DNA of 64,000 nucleotides from Gerris lacustris (taxonomy: Eukaryota; Arthropoda; Insecta; Hemiptera; Gerridae): the NCBI GenBank assembly GCA_951217055.1, contig OX578286.1:38658345-38722344 (forward strand). The letters run 5' to 3'. A program made the translations under genes and the position numbers. Under the pieces are notes generated by a model that saw nothing but the letters and a program-made list of their open reading frames with translations, was not told the origin of the DNA and made no database searches. Shown in pieces: positions 1 to 12,299 of the stretch (position 1 is the stretch's first letter; each line of letters opens with the position of its first letter).

Positions 1-632
1 CTGAGACCTCTTGGTGAATTTAAATATAATATGTCATTTGAGGAATTAAGAATTAGTAATTTGCGAAGGTTTACTACGTTTTCATGATGTTTAAATATGG
101 ATTGATTCCTGTTTTGAGAATTAACACGTTAGGTGTTTCCATGGTAGTATTGAACATTGAATCCGTATTGAAAACGTTTTCAATACACCAATCAATAATA
201 ATAAATAATTTTGTAATCTTCACCTTTTATAACCAGGGTTGTTATGTTTGTCATCAAGGCTATGTTTTTACAGATTTGACTTGTTTCACCAAAAAGAAAA
301 ACGTCTAGGGGCGCTCACAGTCACATTCTGCGCATGTCAGGATCGAGTTCAGGTGTTTCTATGAAACTTGATCCTGATACGATCCCAGAATTTAGTGTAT
401 CGTATTTGGATCGAAATCTTAGTCAATCCGTATTGAATCTAGGTTTCTATGGACAATTTGTATCCAAAAACTGTATTCAATCCGTATTGAAACATCTTGG
501 AAACGTAGTATATATATGTCAAAGGCAACTAAAACTCGACTCTTCAATACAAATGTTAAGCCATTCCTAGTGTATATGAGACATGGCGTATATTCGCCAA
601 ACTCAAACATCAACTAAAGGTCTTTGTAAACA
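1..632. other. Unassigned A+T-rich sequence with a recurring 10-mer
   Basis: I recognise no gene here. The short reading frames look incidental. The string atccgtattg occurs three times (161-170, 426-435, 480-489), twice near copies of the words gtttcYatgg, so this may be a decayed interspersed repeat. Confidence 0.4.
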
Positions 633-634
633 GA

Positions 635-972
635 TGTCTTAGGCGCATCATGGATATGTGGTGGCCAGAAACAAGCACAAATAAATAATTAGGGAGACTT
701 ACTGAAGGCCCATATTGTTCGACAAATCCATGAACGGAAATGGAAATCGCCTAAACGCACCTTAGGAAACCAAATAGAGTGGTAGAAGAGAATGCTTTGA
801 AGAGTGACCCACAGGGTGTCTCGATGAGGGGCAGAGGATTTGGCAAAGAACAATAGATAAGGTGGCTGGACAAATTGGGAAATCCTGGGGTGGATTCAAG
901 AATTTGACTATGGATCGAGATAAGATGCGAATTTTTCTGGATGCCCTATATGAGCCAGAGGAACTCAGATGA
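635..972 (+). pseudogene. Degenerate 3' end of a non-LTR retrotransposon ORF
   Basis: A broken reading frame reads CLRRIMDMWWPE at its start, keeps THLRKPNR and NALKSDPQG in the middle, and ends FLDALYEPEELR followed by a stop. This is the order of the conserved tail after the reverse transcriptase in a large arthropod LINE group (WP, LGRLT, HTLRKP, NPQG, GRG, W, then a DALY-type terminus). Several in-frame stops and at least one frameshift interrupt it, so it is dead. The RT core and endonuclease are absent, as expected of an old 5'-truncated copy. The clade (RTE-like or a relative) is inferred, not proven. Confidence 0.7.
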
Positions 973-1170
973 ATCATGTAAGTCGATAGTCAATTTGTAA
1001 GGCGACCAAAGCAACAATAACTGGTTCGATCTTTATTGATATTAAATATTAATAGTAAAGGTATCTATCAACCAAATTATAAAATGTCTTCGATTTTAAG
1101 TTTTACACATACAAAATATTTGTAGAATCAACTCAATCAAGCATTCAGTTGTATAATCTATTAATTTCGA

Positions 1171-1406
1171 GGCACTTCTTTAGATTGTTACTCCCCTTAT
1201 TAAAAGAAACATAAGGGAGTAACAATCTAAAGAAGGAGTACGGAATGAACTTCTTTAGACTGTTACTCCTTATAAAAAACAGAACTGTGATATTCCTTTG
1301 TCCTAAAGTACATTAGACTAAACATCCCTTTGTCTTAATAGTAATTTATTCAAAGTTATTTATACTCTAAAAAAAAGTCAGGGGAGTAACACTCTAAAGA
1401 AGAACC
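1171..1406. mobile_element. MITE-A copy 1
   Basis: A 236-bp non-autonomous element with the family A terminal inverted repeat GGYACTTCTTTAGATTGTTA. Inside is a second pair of inverted copies of the same motif (about 1205-1275), so the element folds into multiple hairpins. Flanks aatttcga (1163-1170) and actttcga (1407-1414) agree at 7 of 8 positions, consistent with an 8-bp target duplication. No coding capacity. Confidence 0.8.
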
Positions 1407-1696
1407 ACTTTCGAGTTCATTTCATATAAAAACATTAATTTTTCATTATAATACTTCTTCGTCTTATTGCCAGAAGACAAAGACGAAGAAAAGAAATTCG
1501 TTAGAAATACATTTAAAAAAAAGGAAAAGAGAAAAAACAACTTAAGTGGATTTTAACGATCTCCATCCAAATAACCCATATAATAAAAACGAAGAGCACT
1601 AAAACAATTCCTTGGGAAAATACAATAATGAAAGACAATAGTTGAACACTGAAATCTCTCAGAGTTATAATAATCCAGGATTAATAAGAAATATGG

Positions 1697-2130
<434 letters not shown>

Positions 2131-2510
2131 ACAAGATAAAAAGAACTTTTTATATACTAAGTTTTTAAATTTTCTGTTAAATCATATTGTAATGTTGATA
2201 ATATAATTGTTATTGTTATATAATATATAATGTTAGTGAAAAAAAATCGTTCCGAATTTATTTACTTCACAAAAATGACAACCATCTAGAGAGATGATCT
2301 TAAACCTATAAAAGAACAAATCTTTGTACAACGGATCTCGCCAACACCGAATCTAAACCGTGCCATTGATATGCCCCCGTATAGGGACAGTAAGAGAAGA
2401 AAAAGAAAAATGTGTTCAAGTAAAGAAGTACAGATGCTAAAAAATTAAACCGATACCTAGGACACAAGTGTAAACAGACCTGGTTGTCACACGTCAATTA
2501 ATTTATTTAT
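2131..2510 (+). mobile_element. Family B repeat, partial
   Basis: Matches copies at 7974-8588, 26785-27018, 31121-31234 and, inverted, 53666-54430. It begins with the shared words gataaaaagaactttttata and runs to the shared ttgtcacacgtcaatt, then stops; the half that ends ..aaaaacgtagt in other copies is missing. No protein is recognisable. Confidence 0.75.
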
Positions 2511-2937
2511 CTACTTACGGCAGCAAAATTAAACATTACTTAACTGTTTTTAGGCAGGAAAGTACTATTTCACTGATTTGTCATTAAAATATTAAAACCA
2601 GACAGGAAAGTAGTTAAAACAGTCAGGAAAATACTTTCTCTGCCTAGGCAGGGAAAGTAACAGTGTTTACCACTGCGCGTCATAACCTCTGATTTTGACA
2701 AGAACAGTTAATACAATTATCTCTATCTTATAACATTATATATTATAGTTTAATAAGTAATATTTAATAAATAAACATTTTAATAATAAAATAATATGTT
2801 TATATAAGTTAATTCTGTTAAATAAGTTCAATGAATAGTAGATCTTTAATTAAAAAAAAGGCGGAGTCACTCGCCACACAGCAGTTTCATGTAAACATCC
2901 AACATTCATATCATATTATTATTATTGAAATCATCAA
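2511..2937. other. Unassigned A+T-rich spacer with a short hairpin
   Basis: No gene. The word aggaaagta recurs between 2556 and 2660, and 2633-2658 is a short inverted repeat centred on cctagg. The satellite begins directly after. Confidence 0.4.
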
Positions 2938-4215
2938 GTCGAAATTTCGAGCTTCTCTTACTGATAGCACTTGTAACCTTATGTTTGTGAGCAAGCATTT
3001 TCCAAGATGGACTATGAAAAGTCGAAATTTCCAGCTTCTCTTACTGATAGCACTTGTAACCTTATGTTTGTGAGCAAGCATTTTCCAAGATGAACTATGA
3101 AAAGTCGAAATTTCGAGCTTCTCTTACTGATAGCACTTGTAACCTTATGTTTGTGAGCAAGCATTTTCCAAGATGAACTATGAAAAGTCGAAATTTCGAG
3201 CTTCTCTTACTGATAGCACTTGTAACCTTATGTTTGTGAGCAGGCATTTTCCAAGATGGACTATGAGAAATCGAAATTTCCAGCTTCTCTTACTGATAGC
3301 ACTTGTAACCTTATGTTTGTGAGCAAGCATTTTCCAAGATGGACCATGAAAAGTCGACATTTCTAGCTTCTCTTACTGATAGCACTTGTAACCTTATGTT
3401 TGTGAGCAAGCATTTTCCAAGATGGACTATGAAAAGTAGAAATTTCGAGCTTCTCTTACTGATAGCACTTGTAACCTTATGTTTGTGAGCAAGCATTTTC
3501 CAAGATGGACTATGAAAAGTAGAAATTTCGAGCTTCTCTTACTGATAGCACTTGTAACCTTATGTTTGTGAGCAAGCATTTTCCAAGATGGACTATGAAA
3601 AGTCGAAATTTCCAGCTTCTCTTACTGATAGCACTTGTAACATTATGTTTGTGAGCAAGCATTTTCCAAGATGGACTATGAAAAGTCGAAATTTCGAGCT
3701 TCTATTACTGATAGCACTTGTAACCTTATGTTTGTGAGCAAGCATTTTCCAAGATGAACTATGAAAAGTCGAAATTTCGAGCTTCTCTTACTGATAGCAC
3801 TTGTAACCTTATGTTTGTGAGCAAGCATTTTCCAAGATGGACTATCTAAAGTCGAAATTTCCAGCTTCTCTTACTGATAGCACTTGTAACCTTATGTTTG
3901 TGAGCAAGCATTTTCCAAGATGGACTATGAAAAGTCGAAATTTCCAGCTTCTCTTACTGATAGCACTTGTAACCTTATGTTTGTGAGCAAGCATTTTCCA
4001 AGATGGACTATGAAAAGTCGAAATTTCCAGTTCCTCTTACTGATAGCACTTGTAACCTTATGTTTGTGAGCAAGCATTTTCCAAGATGGACTATGAAAAG
4101 TCGAAATTTCTAGCTTCTCTTGCTGATAGCACTTGAAATCATATGTTTGTGAGCAGGCATTTTCCAAGATGGACTATGAAAAGTCGAAATTCCGTGCTTC
4201 TATGACTGATGAGCA
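2938..4215. repeat. 83-bp satellite array, about 15 units
   Basis: The phase marker gtcgaaattt recurs every 83 bases (2938, 3021, 3104 and on). Each unit contains acttgtaaccttatgtttgt and ttttccaagatgg. Units differ at only a few positions, mainly the base after gaaatttc (g, c or t) and gga versus gaa before ctatgaaaag. The last unit and a half (from about 4105) is more diverged, typical of an array edge. The small reading frames across the array simply repeat the unit and are not genes. Confidence 0.97.
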
Positions 4216-4529
4216 CTTAAAATCCTTATTAATGATTGGTATGGAAGAATTTGAGCCAATGTGCGGAGACAGTTTAAGCACGAAGCAAATCCAATCATCA
4301 TAACTAATGTGTGTACATACTTTGCTATAGACATTTCTTTTTTAGAATTAGATCAGACATTCCTTGGTCAGTAGAGGTTACTTTGGTCATAACTTATTAT
4401 AAAAATAATATATTAATAGGTTAGATACAGTGTCTATATCTAAGGGGAGTTCAAACCCGCATTGACCATACTCCAGCAGACTCACTCGACTCGTCCCTAG
4501 GTTAATCGTTCCCGGTCAAAGTTGACTTA
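4216..4529. other. Unassigned spacer
   Basis: No reading frame or repeat recognised. 4440-4505 is locally less A+T-rich but I could not assign it to a tRNA or SINE. Confidence 0.4.
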
Positions 4530-4613
4530 GTACTTCTTTAGATTATTACTCCTCTATGTTGTTCTAGAATAAAAATGACTTTGACTAAATAACTATTAAA
4601 AAGGGATGTGTAA
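4530..4613. mobile_element. MITE-A, 5' fragment
   Basis: Starts with the family A terminus and continues with the family word ataaaaatgactttgact, then stops after aagggatgtg. The second inverted repeat is missing, so this is one truncated end. Confidence 0.7.
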
Positions 4614-4846
4614 AGACCACAAGGATCATAGGAGGTGTGGAGGGGAGATACGTACAAGACTCTAGCTTCAAAAAGAGAGCACAAACTTTTAAGCTGTTAA
4701 GGGGCTTGTAAGCAACATTTTGCGGCAATGTGTGGCTAGCAATAATGGCCGAGCTATTGCTTAAAATAAAAAAAATTACCAACAATATGTTCTTTTAGAC
4801 AGCAATATTTTTGTATAGCCCAGAAATATTTCCTTGTCGACCTATC

Positions 4847-5114
4847 GGTACTTCTTTAGATTGTTACTCCCCTATGTGTTTTTAGAACATAAATAACTGA
4901 CTAAAAAACTGACTGATTAAAAAATAAATGACTAACTAAATAACTATTAAGAAAAAGTTATGTTTTGTCCAATGTAATTTTGGACAAAGGAATATCACAC
5001 TTCTGTTTTTATAAGGGGAGTAACAGTCAAAAGAAGAATAGTCCGTAAACCTTATTTAGATTGTTACTCCCCTCTGTTTTATTTATAAGGGGAGTAATAA
5101 TCTAAAGAAGTGCT
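4847..5114. mobile_element. MITE-A copy 2
   Basis: Complete family A element with GGTACTTC and GAAGTGC ends and an internal inverted pair (about 5020-5100). Slightly longer than other copies because the segment with gactgactaa-type words is repeated. No clear target duplication. Confidence 0.8.
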
Positions 5115-5408
5115 GCTTACTTTAGTAAACAACCTAGATCCCCTTATCTACCAGGGATCATAATAACTCAACCAGCGTACATTATAACGCTATATATGAA
5201 TCATTATATATCGTAACCCGGACAAAAGAAAACACCCAAAATAAAAATTGGTATCAATTGTGCTGGTTACTTCACCCTTGTATGTTGAACATCCCTTAAA
5301 CCATCCTGTCCAGATACACCCCTTCAACTAAAATAATTGAAGAGACCTGGATTATAGGTTTAACGAACCTAATATGTCTTTCTAAAGACGATCCACAATG
5401 GTAAGGTA

Positions 5409-5489
5409 CCCAAAATGTCCCCCTCTCCTGCTCCCAAAATGTCCCCCTCTCCTGCTCCCAAAATGTCCCCCTCTCCTGCTTCCAAAATG
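5409..5489. repeat. 24-bp tandem repeat, about 3.4 units
   Basis: Near-identical units beginning ccaaaatgtccccctctcct, C-rich on this strand, ending in a partial unit. Confidence 0.92.
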
Positions 5490-5957
5490 TTATACTCGTA
5501 AAATGCTCAATTATATATTCATTTTACATTGTCAAGTCTAAAATACCTAACCTATGCTAAACAGATGGTTCATTAGTACATAATATTATTCATTTTGTCG
5601 GAATTCATTGTAATGAAATGAGTTGTTTTATATTTTATTCATGAGAATAACGTCCATATTGTCGAAGAGGTCTTTGTATTTTTAATTGTTGTATTTGTTC
5701 ATTAGGAGTTTAATTGTTCTTTACAAGCTGAAATTATTTTATTAATTTTAACACTTTTTACTGGTCTTATATTTCTTTGCTTTTTAAGTTCCATCGCACA
5801 TCGCACACATATTACCCCAATTTTGAACCACTTCCCGTCTTTCAATCTTACCCAAATTTTGCACATGGAAACAATTAAGGTGAAGAATACAGAAAAAGAA
5901 AAAGAAAAATAAATATGAAAATATGACCAGTTTTCAAAAATGGTGTTTTTATATTAA
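5490..5957. other. Unassigned A+T-rich spacer
   Basis: No gene or family match seen. It precedes foldback element P; the last three bases (taa) form P's left target duplication. Confidence 0.4.
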
Positions 5958-7342
5958 TAGTCCAGTCGACAAGTACATTTTACCTTGCAAAAGGTCATAA
6001 AAAACTTTTTTACTTTTATTTATTGTATGTACCTGGACATTAGTTAAAACCCCAAGTTTTCGACCTCCTAGACCCTGTGCTAACCCAGAGGGGGGCCAAA
6101 ATACGCGAAATTTTAATGTTTATTTAGTTTTTTCTTTATAACTCTTTACCTATATGTCCTGAAAAAAAAGTGATGTTATATTTCTTGTAGAGCACTAAAT
6201 TTGCAACAGTTTTTATATACCACATTTTTTCCTAAACCCTATACTTTCCTAAATATAGAGCTTCAAAGATGCAATATTTTTTTGAAAATATCAAAAATAA
6301 CATCTTTTCTGAGGACGAAAGGGGTCTATTTGTGTTATCCCACCCCTCCCAGTTAGATATTTTGGGTATATTCTACCTATGGAAGTACAAATAACCACCA
6401 CTAACTACAACTACTAACCACTAGTAACCAATACTAACCGCCACCTACCTACAATAATCTAAATGTTCGGGATTTTTTGTTTATCCTTTCTTGTAGAGCA
6501 CTAAATTGGGAACAATTTTTTTATTTCACATTTTTTTCTAAACTCTATACTTTCCGAAATATAGAGCTTCAAAGATGCAATATTTTTTTTTAATAACTAC
6601 AAAACCCAAGTTGCAGAGGTTAGTGGTGGTTATTTGTACTTCCATAGGTAGGATAAACCCAAAAATCACTGTGTGGGGGAGGGATAACAAACATAGACCC
6701 CTTTCGTCCTCAGAAAAGATGTTATTTTTGATATTTTCAAAAAATATTGCATCTTTGAAGCTTTATATTTCGGAAAATATAGGTTTTAGAAAAAAATGTG
6801 AAATAAAAAAATTGTTCCCAATTTAGTGCTCTACAAGAAAGGATGAACAAAAAACCCCCAAAATTTAGTTTATTGTTGGTTAGTTGCGGTTAGTATTGGT
6901 TACTAGTGGTTAGTAGTTGTGGTTATTTGTACTTCCATAGGTAGAATATACCCAAAATATCTAACTGGGAGGGGTGGGATAACACAAATAGACCCCTTCC
7001 GTCCTTAGAAAAGATGTTATCTTTGAAGCTCTATATTTCGGAAAGTATAGGGTTTAGGAAAAAATGTTGTATATACAAACTGTTGCAAATTTAGTGCTCT
7101 ACAAGAAAGATACGATCACTTTTTTTTCAGGACATATAGGTAAAGAGTTATAAAGAAAAAACTAAAAGAAACACTAAAATTTCGCGTATTTTGGCCCGCC
7201 TCTGGGTTAGCACAGGGTCTAGGAGGTCGAAAACTTGGGTTTTTTAACTAATGTCTAGGTACATACAATAAAATAAAAGAAAAAAGTTTTTATGACCTTT
7301 TGCAAGGTAGACCCTTATTTTTAATACCTGTCTACTGGACTA
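5958..7342. mobile_element. Foldback element P (1385 bp)
   Basis: The two ends are inverted copies: TAGTCCAGTCGACAAG on the left, TAGTCCAGTAGACAGG on the right read inward. Arms of roughly 650 bp face each other around about 6620. Each arm is itself a partial duplication: the segment with tcttgtagagcactaaattt, ctttcYRaaatatagagctt and acttccataggta occurs twice per arm. The flanks are taa (5955-5957) and taa (7343-7345), a 3-bp target duplication. The arms are imperfect (the right arm lacks some inner sequence). There is no transposase reading frame. Same terminal heptamer as elements K and L. Confidence 0.85.
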
Positions 7343-7448
7343 TAATTATTTTAGATGAACACACGTCAGGTGTTTTTGATAGAAAATTAATTTAGGGATT
7401 TTAAGTGAATTCCAAATAATTGACATAAAATGTAGATAGACCTTTTTT

Positions 7449-7660
7449 AAAATACTCTGCCAATTAGTGTGGCACATAGCTTCCTCGCATCCTATTTCGT
7501 AAATTTAATCATTTTATGCTTTAAAACCCCATTTATTTCATTTCCCCCCGTATTTTTAATGTCAAAATTGTTTTGAATTTTTTACATGTATTAAAGTTTC
7601 AATATATTCGTTCTTCAGAACGATCACATAGCTTCCGTTACCTTCGGTAAGCTCGAAAGC
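7449..7660 (-). mobile_element. Family C repeat, internally deleted
   Basis: Minus-strand copy with both family C ends: the gaggaagctatgtgccacac end at 7449-7490 and the GCTTCC hairpin end at 7632-7660. At about 210 bp it lacks the middle 400 bases of full copies, including the CTGTCTGTC module. Confidence 0.8.
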
Positions 7661-7973
7661 AAAAAAAAAAATGCTGCAGCGTATTCATCAAAAAATTTGA
7701 AATATCAAGACAAAATATTTTTAAAATACTACTCTTTCTATTTTACAATACGTGCATCTCTCAAAATTTACGAATAAATACGTATATCCTCATAGATAAA
7801 ATCCAGAAAGATCTTTTTTTAAAAACGAACTTTATTGATTTTAAGAACCTGAAACGTGAAAATCAATCAAAATCATTATTACTTGGTCCAGTGTTTTCCA
7901 TTAATTAGTTGTTTCAAGTTTTTGTTGTACCATTTAATTATTATTAGAGAGTTTATTCAAATTTACGATAAAA
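7661..7973. other. Unassigned spacer
   Basis: A+T-rich, no gene or repeat family recognised. Confidence 0.4.
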
Positions 7974-8588
7974 ATTTCAAGATAAAAAGAACTTTTTATA
8001 TACTACGTTTTTTAAATTTTGTGTTGAATCTTATGTAATGTTGATAATATAATTGTTATTATTATATAATATATAATGTTAGTAAAAAAAAAAAAAAAAA
8101 TCCAAATTTATTTACTTCACATAAATGACAACCATCCAGAGAGCTGATCTTAAACCTATAAAAGAATAAATCTTTGTACAACGGATCTCCCCTACACCAA
8201 ATCTAAAGCATGCCATCGATATATTTGAAATAATATAATCGATAAATAATATAATCGATATTTCCTGTTTAGCTGTCATTCAATGTTTACCTATCACAAA
8301 TTTGAGACCCATCAAAATGAAGATAGCGTAAATATTGGATATGGCAAAACAAATAAAATAACTTGCGGATTTTTTCCGAACTAACCTTCCGCACAGCAAA
8401 ATTTGCTGAAAACTAATTAAATTTTGCTGAAAGATGGCTAAAAGTATTAAAATAATGCATTGTCATCGTGTTCTAAGCTATGCTAGAAGTTTCAAATATC
8501 TAGCTATTCGGGAAGTTAGTTAGAAATCGATTGCCAGATTTGTACAAACAACAACAAACAAGAATGCAAGCTAATAAAAACGTAGTAA
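7974..8588 (+). mobile_element. Family B repeat copy 2
   Basis: Starts caagataaaaagaact and ends aaaaacgtagt. An inverted pair actacgttt / aaacgtagt lies at 8002 and 8580. Relative to 53666-54430 the middle is rearranged around 8215-8265, where the word ataatataatcgata is duplicated. Function unknown; no protein motif. Confidence 0.75.
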
Positions 8589-8653
8589 TAAAATAACTTT
8601 CCCCATCGGGGAATAAAACCCGGCTTTTCGTCGTCCACGTTCATAAATATTTT

Positions 8654-9738
8654 TGGAACGAAGTTCCTTATGGCACGTTCTGGAGCCCGGGAGTGAATCC
8701 AAAAAAAACTACCAAAATCACCGTCACAAAATCACCGTCACGGAAAAACCGTCACGAAATCTTCCGATGACGATAACTTGAGTAAAACATCACCAAGTTA
8801 GTAAAAATTTGGTACACATGTTCATTTTACCAATGCCCAGGTTGAGTTCGTTGGAAAACGTTATCCACCCAAGCGTTCACGCGCAACGCTCGCGTAAACG
8901 TAAGCTTCAAAAAGACGGGAAAAAATGTTATTATGGAAGCCTGTTACTTGACTTGTTTATTTTTGTTATATGTCAAAATGTCTCTTGGTTTTGTAAATAA
9001 CGAAAATATAATCACGTCTTGTTAAAAGTAAAATTGATCTGTGCTGATGCTTATTTCAATATATTAGGTATATTATTATAATACTGCGTACTTAATCCAA
9101 GAAAAAATTCTAACTTCATCTATTTAATGAGATAAACAACTTTTTAAATATTTTTATTAGTAAAACGAACACCGACACTGTTATGAAGTGATAAAGATCG
9201 CTAAATTTATTTAAGTGGACCTAAACGTTTAAAATAAAGAAAACAACTTTTTTACCGATATCTTCCGTTCTAACGTATAAAATTTTAACGATTTTAATAA
9301 AACTTCTTACAAAGTACAATTGAAACAGGCATGTAAAATTTCAAGCAGAAGCTTTTGATTAGGGAAGAGATATAGTTTATAATATTTTAAATTAATAGGC
9401 CGGGTAGGTAGAAAACAGTCCTATTTCAATCCAACATCCTTTAACAAACATACTCTTTAACCATAATAAACTCATCGTGATCAACTTTTTTCTTATATTC
9501 AATATATATTTATAGTAAGACGCTTGCTTTAATGATACAAATAATGATTTTCTTTTAATTTTTCCTTAACTCTTGCTAGGTACAAACAGTTTGTTACTTT
9601 TAATTTTGTCTCTTTTCTAACTCCACCATGTATAAGTAGTTAGCAATGTATACGTACTTAGCAGTGTGATTTTTTAATTTATATTTAATGAAAACTGTAA
9701 GGAACTTCGTTCCTACCGGGTGTCCCGCTAAACCACAC
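8654..9738 (+). mobile_element. Family D element copy 1 with 7-bp target duplication
   Basis: A 1085-bp element starting TGGAACGAAGTTCCTTATG and ending CGTTCCTACCGGG...CCACAC. The 13-base palindrome GGAACGAAGTTCC sits near both ends. Flanks are atatttt (8647-8653) and atatttt (9739-9745). The interior includes ttcgttggaaaacgttatcc and cgttcacgcgcaacgct, shared with family C'. No reading frame of note, so a non-autonomous element. A second copy at 21213-22347 shows the same boundaries and a different 7-bp duplication, which fixes the ends. Confidence 0.88.
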
Positions 9739-9758
9739 ATATTTTCTTTTTTTTTTGG

Positions 9759-9942
9759 TTTTAGACCCGTTCAACAGCCAAGGTCATTATAGGACAAGGG
9801 GTTATTATCCAACCACTTTAATCATCTACTCGATGATATCATCAGTGTGAAACATGTCTCACCTCTTTGGGCTTCGAACTCACAGCCGGGCTTTAGACCT
9901 TGGTTTCAGAGTCGAGTGCGCTAACCACTCGGCTACGCCGAT
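9759..9942 (-). mobile_element. SINE2, tRNA-derived, minus strand
   Basis: Reading the minus strand from 9942, the sequence starts GGCGTAGCCGAGTGGTTAGC, a good pol III A box, and 50-60 bases later has GAGTTCGAAGCCC, a B box. The long stretch between them fits a Ser/Leu-type tRNA with a long variable arm. A tRNA-unrelated tail follows to about 9759. The T and anticodon arms are degenerate, so this is a SINE head, not a working tRNA. Related copies lie at 38145-38247 and perhaps 15150-15185. Confidence 0.75.
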
Positions 9943-10520
9943 TTTTGTGCTATCTCGATATCTTCTCTATTGAATACATATATGAGAAAGTAGAAATTAA
10001 ATTTATCATGACATAAAAAATTTCCCTCTCTTCACACGTTATCCGTATGACAAATTAAAAAAAAAATTATATATCTAAAATAACATTAATCAGATTGGAT
10101 TTACTTTAAAACTCCATTCATTAAACTCATTCTTAAATGAAGCGACCTCATTCATTCATTTCTTTGAAAATACTAAATGACCTTAATTTCATTCTTAAAA
10201 CTGGGTCTTTATATTAGAATCATTAATTTGATATGGTTCTCAGGCCTATCATAGTATTTATTTTTAAATGAGTAATAATTTAGATATTTTAACATCTGTT
10301 TATTGAAGACACCGCCTTTTAAAATTACTATTTATATATACGAAGAGATACAATTAAAAAAAATGGAAAAGACAGACGGATAGCTTGTTACCCAGTTTTT
10401 TAACCGTTTAAAAAAAAACAAAATAAAACAGTTAAATGGTAAAAATAAAACAACTCGTTTATGTTTTCATTAAAAACTGCTTTAAACTAGTTTTAAGTTA
10501 GATTGGGAAAATAAAGTTCT
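9943..10520. other. Unassigned A+T-rich spacer
   Basis: No gene seen. 10115-10200 contains several attcattYaa-type words (loosely repetitive). Confidence 0.4.
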
Positions 10521-10955
10521 TCAGTGAAACACAATCTGTTTTTTGTGAAACACAATCTGTTTTTTGTAAATTGCACTCTGATTCCCGTAAAACACCTTAA
10601 GTTTACTGTAAAACACATTAAGTTTACTATAAAACATTTTTTTTGTTCTGTGAAACCTATTATGTTTACTGTAAAACACATTATGATTACTGTAAAACAC
10701 ATGTTTCTTTGAGACTCATTCTGTTTTCTGTGAAACACAATCTGTTTTTTGTGAAACACAATCTGTTTTTTTATAAATTGCACTCTGATTCCCGTAAAAC
10801 ACCTTAAGTTTACAGTAAAACACATTAAGTTTACTATAAAACATTTTTTTTTTTTGTTCTGTGAAACCTATTATGTTTACTGTAAAACACATTATGATTA
10901 CTGTAAAACACATGTTTCTTTGAGACTCATTCTGTTTTCTGTGAAACACATTCGT
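10521..10955. repeat. About 207-bp tandem duplication built of gtRaaacac sub-repeats
   Basis: Two long units, 207 bases apart (attcccgtaaaacac at 10581 and 10788). Each unit consists of roughly 20-bp sub-units with a core gtgaaacac or gtaaaacac followed by a T-rich stretch. The opposite-strand frames (CFTVNLMCFTVN-like) are products of the sub-repeat. Confidence 0.9.
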
Positions 10956-11235
10956 ATTTTATATAAATGGCACCTTTATATGATAACAAAAATTAAGTAC
11001 ATTATATATACACATAGTATATAAAACAGTATATATATTTTTATATATATATTTTTATTTTCTACATTTATACATTCTATTTAAGTATTGACGATTATTA
11101 AAATTATTTTACATACATTTATTTATCGGTAAATATTAAGTTCTTTTAACTTTATGGAAATTTGTTCAGATAATAACTATTTAATACAATATATGTCTGA
11201 ACAATTTCTATACTATTTTTTTTTTTTTTTTTTTA

Positions 11236-11291
11236 ATTTATGGCTTGTCACAGATTAATATATAAATAAATTACAATGACAAGTCATAAAT
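11236..11291. repeat. Short inverted repeat after a T run
   Basis: Fifteen-base arms (atttatggcttgtca and its complement) with one mismatch and a 26-base loop, directly following a T homopolymer. Confidence 0.8.
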
Positions 11292-11316
11292 AATAAAAGA
11301 TAAAAATATAATTTTT

Positions 11317-11352
11317 GCTTCCGAGCTTACCGGAGGTAACAAAAGCTATGTG
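11317..11352 (+). mobile_element. Family C 5' end relic
   Basis: Only the terminal hairpin of family C is left (GCTTCC, TTACC, GGTAA, ending aagctatgtg); the sequence then switches to an E-family end. Confidence 0.65.
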
Positions 11353-11353
11353 T

Positions 11354-11460
11354 TTGGAACTGTCCGACGCATGCGCATCGGACCAAACTTGAACTTTTTT
11401 GCTAATGCACATGCGTCATACAGTTTGGAACTAGTTTGAGGTGTGGTTGGAACAAACCTA
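11354..11460. mobile_element. E-family terminal fragment
   Basis: Matches the right end of the E element (33028-33108): tgcgcatgcg-type word, cagttYggaaYYagtttga, then GTGGTTGGAACAAACCTA. It abuts the truncated ORF start of family F on its right. Confidence 0.75.
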
Positions 11461-11550
11461 TTAATTCATTAGTTGTATTTTGTCCCGAATTATTATTTCG
11501 GGAGGCGTATTATTCTCCTCATTTTCGTCATAATGTGATAAATCAATCAT
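11461..11550 (-). pseudogene. Truncated F-family ORF start (29 aa)
   Basis: Starts MIDLSHYDENEENN, aligning with MSESSNFDENVENN in the second copy, and later keeps PPEII against PSEII. It becomes out of frame near ATTCGG and stops at the junction with the E fragment. The similarity of an acidic, Asn-rich N-terminus in two copies suggests a former transposon protein; I do not recognise the family. Confidence 0.5.
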
Positions 11551-11845
11551 TGTTTTTCACTAAAAACTCGATATTAAACAGTTACTTTTTACTATAATTA
11601 AACAAACAGCAAATTAGTTTTGCTAAATGTAAACAAATGCTAATCGTGCGTTAAGGTGAAGAATTCTTCTTTTTTACCGCACTAGGGCGGAAAAAAAGAG
11701 GAAGTATGAAACGCGCATGCGCAATGAATACAAGTACGTAAAGAATCACTTTTTACGCATCTAAACAGAGATATAATGTTTATATTTCGTATCAATCGTA
11801 GATAAAAAGAGTTTTTAACGCACTAAAATAAAACCGACGGCAGAT
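11461..11845 (-). mobile_element. Family F fragment copy 1
   Basis: Minus-strand counterpart of 30200-30690. Shared parts include cgtatcaatcgtagat, tgcgcatgcgc with tgaatacaagtacgt, and a hairpin of aagaattcttctt with a matching arm. The copy is cut at 11461 by the E fragment. The arrangement (hairpin, about 130 bases of leader, ATG) is the same in both copies. Confidence 0.7.
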
Positions 11846-12299
11846 CGCAAGCAAAGTCGTAAATAAAAAGATCTAAAAGCAGAACATAATCAGTCATGAA
11901 CTTCAACTGATCTAGGTTAATAATTATCCTATGAAGTATTTACATCTGTTGAACCAACAAAGATCTATTTCTGTAAAATGTTTCAAACAGTGTCTATTTT
12001 AACGAGGGTAAAAAAGAAGAACTAACGAATCTTACACACAAAATTTTGTAGCTTCTTTCTTTATATAATATAGAGTGTCAAATAGAACAAGATTAAGCCT
12101 ATGTTTATAACCATTTTGTTTATGTAATAAATAAAGTTTTATAAGGACGTAGCACCTATAAATTTTACAACTATGTATATCGAAATTTAAGGTCAGTACC
12201 CTCTCGGTTATATAATCAAACGTTAAATTAATATCCTGTCGCATTTTGTACACGTGCAATACTAACGTTTTTAGACTAGATAATTTATTTGCTTTCACT
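11846..12299. other. Unassigned spacer
   Basis: No gene or repeat recognised; an 88-codon open frame on the minus strand has no recognisable motif and is likely chance. Confidence 0.35.

Noticed and set aside
3178..4167. Several 60-80-codon open frames on the minus strand
   Set aside because: They run through the 83-bp satellite and repeat the unit; no independent coding signal.
11461..11840. Whole family F as a DNA transposon with defined ends
   Set aside because: Only the leader and ORF start are visible in either copy; ends and target duplication could not be identified.
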